Below are positions 7,221 to 13,467 of a stretch of 22,538 nt of DNA, one piece after another (positions within the stretch are counted from its first letter, which is position 1; each line of letters begins with the position of its first letter). The position numbers and the translations under genes are program-made. Source of the stretch: GCA-2746795 sp964643965 (lineage in GTDB: Bacteria; Chloroflexota; Anaerolineae; Promineifilales; Promineifilaceae); the NCBI GenBank assembly GCA_964643965.1, contig CAZXVH010000087.1, positions 1 through 22,538 on the forward strand, read 5' to 3'. Below the pieces are notes generated by a model. It was not told where the DNA came from and searched no databases. It saw nothing but the letters and a program-made list of their open reading frames with translations.

Positions 7221-8102
7221 CTATCTTCCCAACACTTCCAGCAGCAAATCGGGCCGGTCGGTGATGATGCCATCCACACCGAGTTCAATCAGGCGGGCCA
7301 TGTCGGCCGGGTCGTTGACCGTCCAAACGTGGACGGCGACATTCCGAGCATGAGCGCCCTGAATGAAACGGCCGTTTACCACATGCAGGTCTCCCGAATA
7401 TTCAGGTACCTGAAACGCCTGGCCTGGCGGGCTGAACAGGCTGCTCAAATAAGCCAGGTTGAGACCAAAAAAGGTGCGGATTTCCGGCTCCGTCATCGAG
7501 GTGGCCACGCCGGGACATTTGTCGCGGAACTCATTCATGGTGTCCGGGTGAAAGGTGGGGATAAGCACTTGCTCCGCCATGTCATACTGGTGGATGAGTT
7601 CACAAAACGGTTCCACAATCGAGGGGGACGCCTGCTTGATTTCAATATTCATGAGCATATCGGGGAACGCCTGGAAGACCTCTTCCAGGGTAGGCACGGT
7701 GATGCCCTGTCCTCGATACGGGTAGGTCTGGCCGTCGTCGTCTGTCCAGTAATGACCGGCGTCGAGCGCTTTGATTTCGGCCAGGGTCATGGCCTGGATG
7801 GCGCCGCTGCCATCGGTGGTGCGATCCACCGTATCATCATGCATCAGCACCAGGACGCCATCTTGGGTGGCGTGGACATCCATTTCCAGGACATCGGCCC
7901 CCAGTGCGACGGCATGTTCAAAGGCGGGCAGAGTGTTGCTGGGGCGCAGCTGCTCCCCGCCCTGGTGGGCGATGACCATCACCCCTTCCTGATCAAAAAA
8001 GGGATAATCGGCGGCTGGTTGGGCGCTCAAGGCCAGGCCGGCCACGATGATGAGGGAAATGGCGATTCCCCCTAGAACAATTAGTAGACAGCCACGTCGC
8101 AT
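7221..8102 (-). CDS. Membrane-anchored glycerophosphodiester phosphodiesterase
   Basis: GDPD-family proteins hydrolyse glycerophosphodiesters to glycerol 3-phosphate and an alcohol. From the chosen start the protein has 293 residues: an N-terminal membrane segment (5-27), then the barrel with AHQGGEQLRPSNT at 45-57, EMDVHATQDG at 73-82 and HDDTVDRTTDG from 88. H46, E73, D75 and H88 match the catalytic and metal positions. The usual R of HRG is Q47 and the E of PENT is S55, so metal binding may differ from textbook enzymes. The frame is open to 8255, but the ATG at 8100-8102 is preceded by TTGGAG and followed directly by the signal anchor, so I prefer it. The catalytic domain should face outside. 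A hexamer repeat abuts the stop codon. Confidence 0.88.
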   Translation of the reverse strand: MRRGCLLIVLGGIAISLIIVAGLALSAQPAADYPFFDQEGVMVIAHQGGEQLRPSNTLPAFEHAVALGADVLEMDVHATQDGVLVLMHDDTVDRTTDGSGAIQAMTLAEIKALDAGHYWTDDDGQTYPYRGQGITVPTLEEVFQAFPDMLMNIEIKQASPSIVEPFCELIHQYDMAEQVLIPTFHPDTMNEFRDKCPGVATSMTEPEIRTFFGLNLAYLSSLFSPPGQAFQVPEYSGDLHVVNGRFIQGAHARNVAVHVWTVNDPADMARLIELGVDGIITDRPDLLLEVLGR

Positions 8103-8362
8103 TAAATTTCTCCAATTCGTTGATTTACGCAGGGCGCGGAGGCGCAAAGTTGGGACTGCGTTGTTTGTGTGTGTGTTTGCGTAAGAGATTGTATGCGGGA
8201 ACGGCCGTTTTACCCACTCTCTACCGGTAATACTTAACTTCCTCAAACGATTCAAGGCCGGACCGGTTTATCTCGGCGTCTTAACAGGAAAGTATTTTTC
8301 ATGGCAGGTTATCTTTGCAAACAACCTTGTTCCTAAACTTATCAAGTCCAGGTAAATCATGG

Positions 8363-8368
8363 TAAAAT
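8363..8368 (+). promoter_or_regulatory. Extended -10 box 6 bases before the YhfC start
   Basis: TGGTAAAAT forms an extended -10 (TAAAAT at 8363-8368), and the ATG follows after exactly 6 bases. TTATCA at 8339-8344 could be a -35 with an 18-base spacer. There is no Shine-Dalgarno sequence, so a leaderless mRNA is likely. The rest of the 8103-8374 gap holds one AACGGCCGTT (8200) and no recognisable gene. Confidence 0.45.
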
Positions 8369-8374
8369 CCAGTC

Positions 8375-9238
8375 ATGTTAAACTTTTGGCCCTATTTATT
8401 AAGCGCTTTACTCATGGTTATTATGCCGCTGATAGTAGCCGGGTTTATCCGGCGGCAGCGGAAGGCGCGATGGGGTTTGTTCTTCATCGGCCTTGCCGGT
8501 TTTATTCTCTCCCAAATCTTGCACATCCCCTTTAACTGGTTGATCGTCAATAAACTGGAATTGATACCCACCGACACGGCCGTTTTAACCAGCCTCCTCC
8601 TCATGTCACTGTTTTTTGGGGCGTCGGCCGGCTTATTTGAAGAGGGGACGCGCTATCTCACCCTGCGCTACTGGGCCAAGGACGCCCGTACCTGGGGGCG
8701 CGGCCTGATGCACGGCGCCGGCTGGGGCGGCATTGAATCCATTATCCTGGGCTTGTTGGTGGGCGTGAACGTCGTCGCTATTGCCGCCATGAGCCAGGGT
8801 AATTTGCTGAACTTGATACCGGAAGCACAACGGCCGTTGCTCGACCAACAGATCGCCGCCATGCTGGCCCTGCCCTGGTATGAAGCCATGCTCGGCTCCC
8901 TGGAACGCGCCTTTGCCATTGTGTTGCAGTTATCCCTATCCTTGATGGTGATGCAGGTGTTTGTGAACGGCCGTTTCCGCTGGTGGTGGTTCGCTTTTCT
9001 CTGGCACAGCCTCATCGATGCGGTCGCCGTCTTCGTCCAGTTTCAATGGGCCAACGTCTATCTCACCGAAGGCATTGTGGCGCTCTTCGCCTTAATCAGC
9101 CTGGGCCTCATCCTCTGGCTGCGCCAACCGGAACCGGTCGAGCCGGCCCAGGAACCTTTGCCGCCGCCGCCGCCCCTCACGCCTCAGGAGAGACCCACTT
9201 CTGTAGAAACGGTGGAGCGCAGTAAATATTCAACATGA
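8375..9238 (+). CDS. YhfC-type glutamic intramembrane protease
   Basis: This 287-residue multi-pass membrane protein has about seven to eight hydrophobic segments. Signature motifs of the YhfC/CPBP superfamily are visible: FEEGTRY at 88-94, with the catalytic-type glutamate pair E89-E90, HGAGWGGIES at 113-122, and FLWHSLIDA near residue 210. These place acidic and histidine residues within the membrane, as in glutamic intramembrane proteases. The C-terminal tail (from about residue 255) is Pro- and Glu-rich, probably disordered and cytoplasmic. It overlaps the downstream ABC ATPase by four bases (ATGA), so it probably belongs to that transporter operon, perhaps processing a substrate peptide. 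That role is inference. Two palindromes at 8829 and 8966 encode QRP and NGR. Confidence 0.82.
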   Translation: MLNFWPYLLSALLMVIMPLIVAGFIRRQRKARWGLFFIGLAGFILSQILHIPFNWLIVNKLELIPTDTAVLTSLLLMSLFFGASAGLFEEGTRYLTLRYWAKDARTWGRGLMHGAGWGGIESIILGLLVGVNVVAIAAMSQGNLLNLIPEAQRPLLDQQIAAMLALPWYEAMLGSLERAFAIVLQLSLSLMVMQVFVNGRFRWWWFAFLWHSLIDAVAVFVQFQWANVYLTEGIVALFALISLGLILWLRQPEPVEPAQEPLPPPPPLTPQERPTSVETVERSKYST

Positions 9239-10146
9239 TGATCCAAACAGAAAACCTCACCAAGAAGTTTGATACCAATACGGCCGTTGACCGCCTCTCG
9301 CTGCAAATTGAGCAGGGTGAAGTCTTTGGCTTTCTGGGGCCAAACGGCGCCGGCAAAACCACCACCGTGCGTATGCTCACCAGCCTCATCGCCCCCAGCG
9401 CCGGTTCCGCCACCGTCATGGGCTACGATGTCATCCGCGATGGGCAAAACGTGCGCCGCAATGTGGGCCTGCTCACCGAAACGCCGGGCATGTATGACCG
9501 CCTCTCCGCCTGGCGCAACCTGACTATTTTTGCCACCTTGTATGAGGTGAAAGATGTGGCCGGACAGGTGGAGAAATATCTGCGCCTCTTGGGTTTGTGG
9601 GAGCGGCGAGAGGATGCCGTGGGCACGTTTAGCAAAGGCATGAAGCAAAAATTAGCCATCGCCCGCGCCTTGCTCCATGAGCCGCAAATCCTCTTTTTAG
9701 ATGAACCAACGGCCGCTTTAGACCCTGAAGCGGCCAAGCTGATACGGGATTTCATCGAAGAATTGAGCGGGCAAGGGCGCACTATCTTTTTATGCACCCA
9801 CAACCTGGATGAAGCCGACCGGCTCTGTGATCGTATTGCCGTGTTCAAGGGCCACCTGCGCGTGGTGGACAGCCCCTCCGGTTTACGCGATAAGTTGTAC
9901 GGCCGTCAGGTGGTCTTTCATTTAGCAGAAGCAGCCCAACCTTATTTGCCCGGTATCGTCGCTCTGCCTGTGGTGAACCGGGCGGAGGCCGCTGAGAATA
10001 AACTGATCCTATCCCTGGAAAACCCTGAAACCGCCAACCCTGACATCATACGCCACCTGGTGCAGGCAGGCGCCGCCATTCAGTTTGTGGGGGAACTACG
10101 CCACTCGCTTGAAGATATTTATATGCAGTTGGTCAACGAGGCATAA
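9235..10146 (+). CDS. ABC transporter ATP-binding protein (ABC-2 / NatA-like)
   Basis: This 303-residue ATPase of an exporter-type ABC system has the Walker A motif GPNGAGKT at 35-42, the signature FSKGMKQKLAIARAL at 132-146, and Walker B ILFLDEPTAALDP from 152, followed by the H-loop in CTHNLDEAD. The Q-loop position reads LLTETPG, a common variant in this subfamily. The C-terminal 80 residues are the extra domain typical of ABC-2 ATPases. It sits on the inner face with the permease encoded next, whose start codon overlaps this stop (TAATG). The start overlaps the YhfC stop; ATG codons at 9235 and 9238 are both possible. The exported substrate is unknown. Confidence 0.93.
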   Translation: MMIQTENLTKKFDTNTAVDRLSLQIEQGEVFGFLGPNGAGKTTTVRMLTSLIAPSAGSATVMGYDVIRDGQNVRRNVGLLTETPGMYDRLSAWRNLTIFATLYEVKDVAGQVEKYLRLLGLWERREDAVGTFSKGMKQKLAIARALLHEPQILFLDEPTAALDPEAAKLIRDFIEELSGQGRTIFLCTHNLDEADRLCDRIAVFKGHLRVVDSPSGLRDKLYGRQVVFHLAEAAQPYLPGIVALPVVNRAEAAENKLILSLENPETANPDIIRHLVQAGAAIQFVGELRHSLEDIYMQLVNEA

Positions 10147-10940
10147 TGTCAATTCAAAAAATTAAAACAATTATCAGCAAGGAATGGGCTGAGGTTTTTA
10201 AGAACAAAATGGTCTTGTTTACGGTGGCTTTCATGCCCCTTATTTTTACGGCGCTGCCCATCATCACCTTGTTGGCCATGGACAGCTTCAGCGATGAGAT
10301 GAGTTCGGTGAACAGCGGCGACATGGCGTTTTTTGGCGAGTTGTGCGGCGATTTAGACGAAATGGCCTGCACCCAGCTTTATATGATCAACCTCTACACC
10401 CTTCTGTTTATGATGATCCCGGTGATCATTCCAGTGACGATTGCTGCGTACAGCATCGTCGGCGAAAAAACATCGCGCAGCCTGGAGCCGCTGTTGGCCA
10501 CGCCGATCACCACCACCGAACTGCTGCTGGGCAAGATGATTGCCGCTTGTGTGCCGGCCGTCCTGGTGACCTGGATTGGCTTTGTCATCTATATGGCTGG
10601 TGTGTGGCTGTTGGTACCTGAAGAGCTGTTTAGGCGGGCGTTAGAACCGATGTGGTTGGTGGCGATTTTCCTGGTAGGGCCGCTGATGAGCTTGATGGCG
10701 GTGAGTGCGGCGGTGATGGTCTCATCCCGGGTGACAGATCCACGAGCGGCCGAACAGTTGTCGGCCTTTGTGATTTTGCCGGTTATTTTGCTCATTTTGG
10801 GGCAGTCGATGGGCTGGCTCATTGTAGACGCTCGACTGGTTTTGCTGTTGGGGCTGGTGGTGCTGGCGCTGGATGTGCTCCTGGTCTATTTAAGTGTGAG
10901 AACATTCCAGCGCGAGACGATTTTGACGCAGTGGAAATGA
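10146..10940 (+). CDS. ABC-2 type permease
   Basis: This 264-residue permease has six predicted membrane segments: about residues 25-45, 85-105, 140-160, 170-195, 205-225 and 230-250. A soluble loop (about 46-82) containing two cysteines follows the first segment, and IVGEKTSRSLEPLLATPI is the typical ABC-2 coupling motif. It forms the membrane channel for the ATPase encoded immediately upstream (1-base overlap). NatB-like and bacteriocin/antibiotic-immunity exporters share this layout. The preceding YhfC protease in the same operon makes peptide export or immunity conceivable but unproven. It is convergent with the carboxyltransferase, with a hairpin between them. Confidence 0.9.
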   Translation: MSIQKIKTIISKEWAEVFKNKMVLFTVAFMPLIFTALPIITLLAMDSFSDEMSSVNSGDMAFFGELCGDLDEMACTQLYMINLYTLLFMMIPVIIPVTIAAYSIVGEKTSRSLEPLLATPITTTELLLGKMIAACVPAVLVTWIGFVIYMAGVWLLVPEELFRRALEPMWLVAIFLVGPLMSLMAVSAAVMVSSRVTDPRAAEQLSAFVILPVILLILGQSMGWLIVDARLVLLLGLVVLALDVLLVYLSVRTFQRETILTQWK

Positions 10941-10946
10941 GAAGAT

Positions 10947-10985
10947 GAAGAGCGGACCCTTCGACAAGCTCAGGGTACGGTCTTC
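10947..10985. terminator. Imperfect hairpin between convergent genes, containing the CTTCGACAAGCTCAG element
   Basis: GAAGAGCGGACCCT (10947-10960) pairs with AGGGTACGGTCTTC (10972-10985) with two mismatches over 14 bp and an 11-base loop. It fills the 60-base gap between two convergent genes and could terminate transcription on both strands, although it lacks a T-run. Its centre, CCCTTCGACAAGCTCAGGG, is related to the repeat inserted in the coding regions at 14917-14940 and 19104-19175. Confidence 0.5.
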
Positions 10986-11000
10986 GTCCTCCATGGTTTA

Positions 11001-12620
11001 CTACATACGGAAGGTTCCGTAACGGCCGTCTCCCATGGGCGCATTCAAGGTAGCTGAGAAAGCCAACGCCAGCGCCTCTCGCGTTTTAGCCGGGTCCAAA
11101 ATGCCATCGTCCCACAGGCGGGCGGTGGCGAAATAGGGGTCGCTTTCATGGGCGTATTTCTCCAGGATCGGCCGTTTGAAAGCGGCTTCCGCCTCTGCTA
11201 CCGCTTCGGCCGATGGCTCTTCTAATTTAGCCAACACCCGATCTTGCCCCACCGTCCACAATACATTGGCCGCTGAATCGCCGCTCATGACGCTGATGCG
11301 GCTGTTGGGCCAGGTGAAGAGGAAGCGCGGATCATAGCCCCGGCCGCTCATGCCATAATTGCCCGCCCCGTGACTGACGCCATGAAAGAGGGTGATGCGG
11401 GGGACATTGACCGTGGAAACGGCCGTTACCATTTTCGCCCCATCCTTTGCAATCCCGCCACTCTCAAACTGCCGCCCCACCATAAAGCCGGTGATATTTT
11501 GCAAAAACAGCAGCGGCGTGCCTCGCTGCCCGCAGAGTTGAATAAAATGCGCCGCTTTTTGCGCCGACTCGCTGAACAGCAGCCCGTTATTGGCCACAAT
11601 GCCCACCGGAATGCCAAAAATATGGGCAAAACCGCACACCAGCGTCAGCCCATAACGCGCCTTAAACTCGCTGAAGCGGGAGCCATCCACCAGCCGGGCG
11701 ATTACCTCACGCACGTCATACTGTTGGCGCGTATCGGCCGGGATGACGCCATACAGCTCTTCCGGATCGTAAGCCGGCTCTTCCGGCGTTTGCAAAGCCA
11801 CCGTCACCTGCTTGCGCCGGTTGAGATGCGCCACAATTTCGCGTACTTTCTCCAGCGCTTCCGTCTCATCCTCAGCAAAATGGTCGGCCACGCCGCTGAG
11901 ACGGGTATGCACATCTGCCCCGCCCAGCTCCTCCGCGCTCACTTCTTCGCCGGTGGCCGCCTTCACCAGCGGCGGCCCGCCCAGGAAGATGGTGCCATTG
12001 CCCTGCACAATCACCGTCTCATCACACATGGCCGGAATGTACGCGCCGCCGGCCGTACAAGAGCCTAGCACCGCTGCTACCTGCGTAATTTGCTGCCCGG
12101 ACATACGGGCGATGTTGTAGAAGATGCGGCCAAAATGATCCCGGTCGGGAAAAACATCCGCTTGCAAGGGCAGAAAAGCGCCGCCGGAATCGACGAGGTA
12201 GAGGCAGGGCAGGCGATTTTCTTCGGCGATGGTTTGGGCGCGGAGATGCTTCTTCACCGTTTCCGGGAAGTAGGTGCCCCCTTTCACGGTGGGATCGTTG
12301 GCGATGATCATGCACTCCACTCCTTCCACCCGCCCCACGCCGGTGACGATGCCCGCCCCAGGCGCTTCCCCTCTGTACATCTCCCAGGCGGCCAGCGGCG
12401 TCAGTTCCAGGAAGGGGCTGTTGTCATCGAGGATAGCTTCGATGCGTTCGCGTACCAGCAGCTTGCCTCGCTCCCGCTGCCGCTCAATGATGCGCGGCGG
12501 CCGGTCGGCGGCGGCCTGCCGTTGGCGCTCACAAAGTTGCTCGGCCAATGACTTGTTGTGGGCAAAGTTAGCCTGGTAGTCGGCGCTGGTGGTGTGCAAG
12601 CGGGAAATGAGTTGGGTCAT
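11001..12620 (-). CDS. Acyl-CoA carboxylase carboxyltransferase subunit (MCC-beta-like)
   Basis: This 539-residue biotin-dependent carboxyltransferase moves a carboxyl group from carboxybiotin to an acyl-CoA. VDSGGAFLPLQADVFPDRDH and GSCTAGGAYIPAM in the N-terminal half, and GFMVGRQFESGGIAKDGAKM plus YGMSGRGYDPRFLF in the C-terminal half, match methylcrotonoyl/geranyl-CoA carboxylase beta chains more closely than propionyl-CoA carboxylase. Leucine degradation is therefore the likeliest pathway, but the biotin carboxylase partner is not in the window. The longest frame begins with TTG at 12638. The ATG at 12618-12620 has GGAGAG about 10 bases upstream and starts MTQLISRL, so I chose it. One AACGGCCGTT lies at 11418. 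Confidence 0.92.
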   Translation of the reverse strand: MTQLISRLHTTSADYQANFAHNKSLAEQLCERQRQAAADRPPRIIERQRERGKLLVRERIEAILDDNSPFLELTPLAAWEMYRGEAPGAGIVTGVGRVEGVECMIIANDPTVKGGTYFPETVKKHLRAQTIAEENRLPCLYLVDSGGAFLPLQADVFPDRDHFGRIFYNIARMSGQQITQVAAVLGSCTAGGAYIPAMCDETVIVQGNGTIFLGGPPLVKAATGEEVSAEELGGADVHTRLSGVADHFAEDETEALEKVREIVAHLNRRKQVTVALQTPEEPAYDPEELYGVIPADTRQQYDVREVIARLVDGSRFSEFKARYGLTLVCGFAHIFGIPVGIVANNGLLFSESAQKAAHFIQLCGQRGTPLLFLQNITGFMVGRQFESGGIAKDGAKMVTAVSTVNVPRITLFHGVSHGAGNYGMSGRGYDPRFLFTWPNSRISVMSGDSAANVLWTVGQDRVLAKLEEPSAEAVAEAEAAFKRPILEKYAHESDPYFATARLWDDGILDPAKTREALALAFSATLNAPMGDGRYGTFRM

Positions 12621-12646
12621 GGGAATCTCTCTCTCCAATTTAGAGG

Positions 12647-12660
12647 GGACAGCTTTGTCC
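12647..12660. repeat. Degenerate core of the hairpin repeat
   Basis: GGACA-GCTT-TGTCC is a 5-bp hairpin matching the GGACAGCTTGTCC core of the interspersed repeat, with one extra T. It lies upstream of the carboxyltransferase start. On the plus strand GATTGTTTTTT follows it, so it might also act as a weak terminator for a plus-strand transcript. Confidence 0.4.
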
Positions 12661-12706
12661 GATTGTTTTTTGAGATTGGAGATTATATTGCCTGAATCTC
12701 TAATCT

Positions 12707-12808
12707 CTATTCATAATCCAGCGTCAGGCGCACCTGTCCATCCGGCGTCACAAAGTAGTCGCGCTGATAGCTGTTGAGCAGGGTGGGCCGGCTGTTTCGT
12801 AACGCTGT
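12707..12808 (-). pseudogene. Fragment resembling the C-terminal part of a VTC (polyphosphate polymerase-like) domain
   Basis: An open stretch of 33 codons with no start reads SRPTLLNSYQRDYFVTPDG followed by QVRLTLDYE and a stop. This pattern of Tyr-x-Arg-x-Tyr, then a short turn, then Val-Arg-x-Thr-x-Asp, resembles the core of VTC/CYTH-like domains. In many bacteria VTC proteins are encoded beside DUF4956 membrane proteins, and a DUF4956-like remnant lies just across the gap on the same strand, which supports the reading. A TGA precedes the fragment directly, so the N-terminal part is missing or displaced. It could also be part of an intact gene damaged by misassembly at 12870-12969. Confidence 0.4.
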
Positions 12809-12824
12809 TCAACTTGTGGCATCA

Positions 12825-12869
12825 GTTTTCTTTGTAAAGGAGTGCGGGCAAGATGTCCGCGCTCCAAAT
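12825..12869. repeat. 45-base direct repeat at left edge of the gap
   Basis: The last 45 bases before the N run (GTTTTCTTTGTAAAGG... to ...GCTCCAAAT) are identical to the first 45 bases after it (12970-13014). The sequence contains a short hairpin-repeat copy at 12838-12868 (GGAGTGCGGGCA-AGA-TGTCCGCGCTCC). Confidence 0.9.
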
Positions 12870-12969
12870 NNNNNNNNNNNNNNNNNNNNNNNNNNNNNNN
12901 NNNNNNNNNNNNNNNNNNNNNNNNNNNNNNNNNNNNNNNNNNNNNNNNNNNNNNNNNNNNNNNNNNNNN
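12870..12969. other. Assembly gap (100 N)
   Basis: Exactly 100 unknown bases, the conventional size for a gap of unknown length. Both flanks end in the same 45-base sequence, so the contigs may simply overlap, or a repeat-bounded segment may be missing. The stretch 12621-13013 has no intact gene: it holds repeat copies, the VTC-like fragment and this gap. Confidence 0.95.
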
Positions 12970-13014
12970 GTTTTCTTTGTAAAGGAGTGCGGGCAAGATG
13001 TCCGCGCTCCAAAT
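12970..13014. repeat. 45-base direct repeat at right edge of the gap
   Basis: Identical to 12825-12869. It includes a hairpin-repeat copy at 12983-13013 and ends on the first base of the stop codon of the minus-strand reading frame at 13014-13274. Confidence 0.9.
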
Positions 13015-13274
13015 CAACCGGCCAGGCTACTTTCTTGTTCGATGAAACTGAACTCAGAGCCGGGCAGCGTGGTACGCAAATCATCCATCAGGGCGGTGGT
13101 GACGGCGATGATGGGTAATATTTGGGCCAGTTTAGAGCGATTGGAAAAGGAACGGCCGTATCGGGTATAAAACCAGGTTAGCAGACTGCCCAGCAGTAAG
13201 GTGAGGATGAGGTTGATGATGAGCGTGGGCAGCGATAAGGGCGCTGATTCGGTTAAATTCAAAAATTCTTGCAT
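13014..13274 (-). pseudogene. Shortened DUF4956-like membrane protein
   Basis: The 86-residue product starts MQEFLNLTESAPLSL and has one or two membrane segments (about 18-36 and 50-62), then YTRYGRSFSNRSKLAQILPI. This N-terminal half resembles DUF4956 proteins, which are usually around 200 residues and continue into a conserved SSLALSLGLVGALSIVRFR-type segment. Here that segment is missing. After VTTAL the sequence jumps to MDDLRTTLPGSEFSFIEQES, which looks like a family C-terminus. An internal in-frame deletion is the simplest reading; a genuinely short protein or a misassembly is possible. The ATG at 13274 has AGGA 9 bases upstream; a further ATG (13280) and a GTG (13307) also lie in frame. 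A VTC-like fragment downstream fits the usual gene pairing. Confidence 0.5.
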
Positions 13275-13388
13275 GAGCATTGTTCCTGATAAGTAAGGTT
13301 CAATCACACTTTTGTCGACTTTAAACGTTTAAAAGTTTCCCGGCGACGTGGCAAGTATACCAAATCGTTTTAAGTTCACCGACTTGTG

Positions 13389-13442
13389 ATGAGTGAGTAC
13401 GGCAATTCGGAATTTAGTTGATCGGAATGACCATTCACTCAT
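13389..13442. promoter_or_regulatory. Inverted repeat flanking the hydrolase -35 region
   Basis: ATGAGTGAGT (13389-13398) and ATTCACTCAT (13433-13442) are complementary at 9 of 10 positions across 34 bases. The pair brackets the -35 box and touches the -10 box of the promoter at 13418-13447, as an operator pair bound by a looping regulator might. No regulator gene is nearby. Confidence 0.3.
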
Positions 13443-13447
13443 ATAAT
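13418..13447 (+). promoter_or_regulatory. Sigma-70-type promoter for the CocE-like hydrolase
   Basis: TTGATC (13418-13423), an 18-base spacer and a perfect TATAAT (13442-13447) precede the ATG at 13468. A GGGGAAAGGGG ribosome-binding region lies between. This is the clearest promoter in the window and drives a single gene. Confidence 0.7.
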
Positions 13448-13467
13448 GGGGGAAAGGGGATCATCAC

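Noticed and set aside
7103..7288. Open frame encoding an Arg-Ala repeat protein
   Set aside because: It is the translation of the TGCTCT hexamer tract and neighbouring simple repeats and overlaps the GDPD 3' end in another frame; it has no start signal.
7329..8075. Long plus-strand frame of 248 codons
   Set aside because: It lies opposite the GDPD gene, which has clear family motifs; the plus-strand translation shows none.
8103..8255. N-terminal extension of the GDPD gene
   Set aside because: The extension is not family-like, it crosses simple repeat-like DNA, and a well-placed GGAG and signal anchor support the ATG at 8102.
12748..13118. Open frames spanning the N gap on both strands
   Set aside because: They are open only because the unknown bases were translated as unknown residues.
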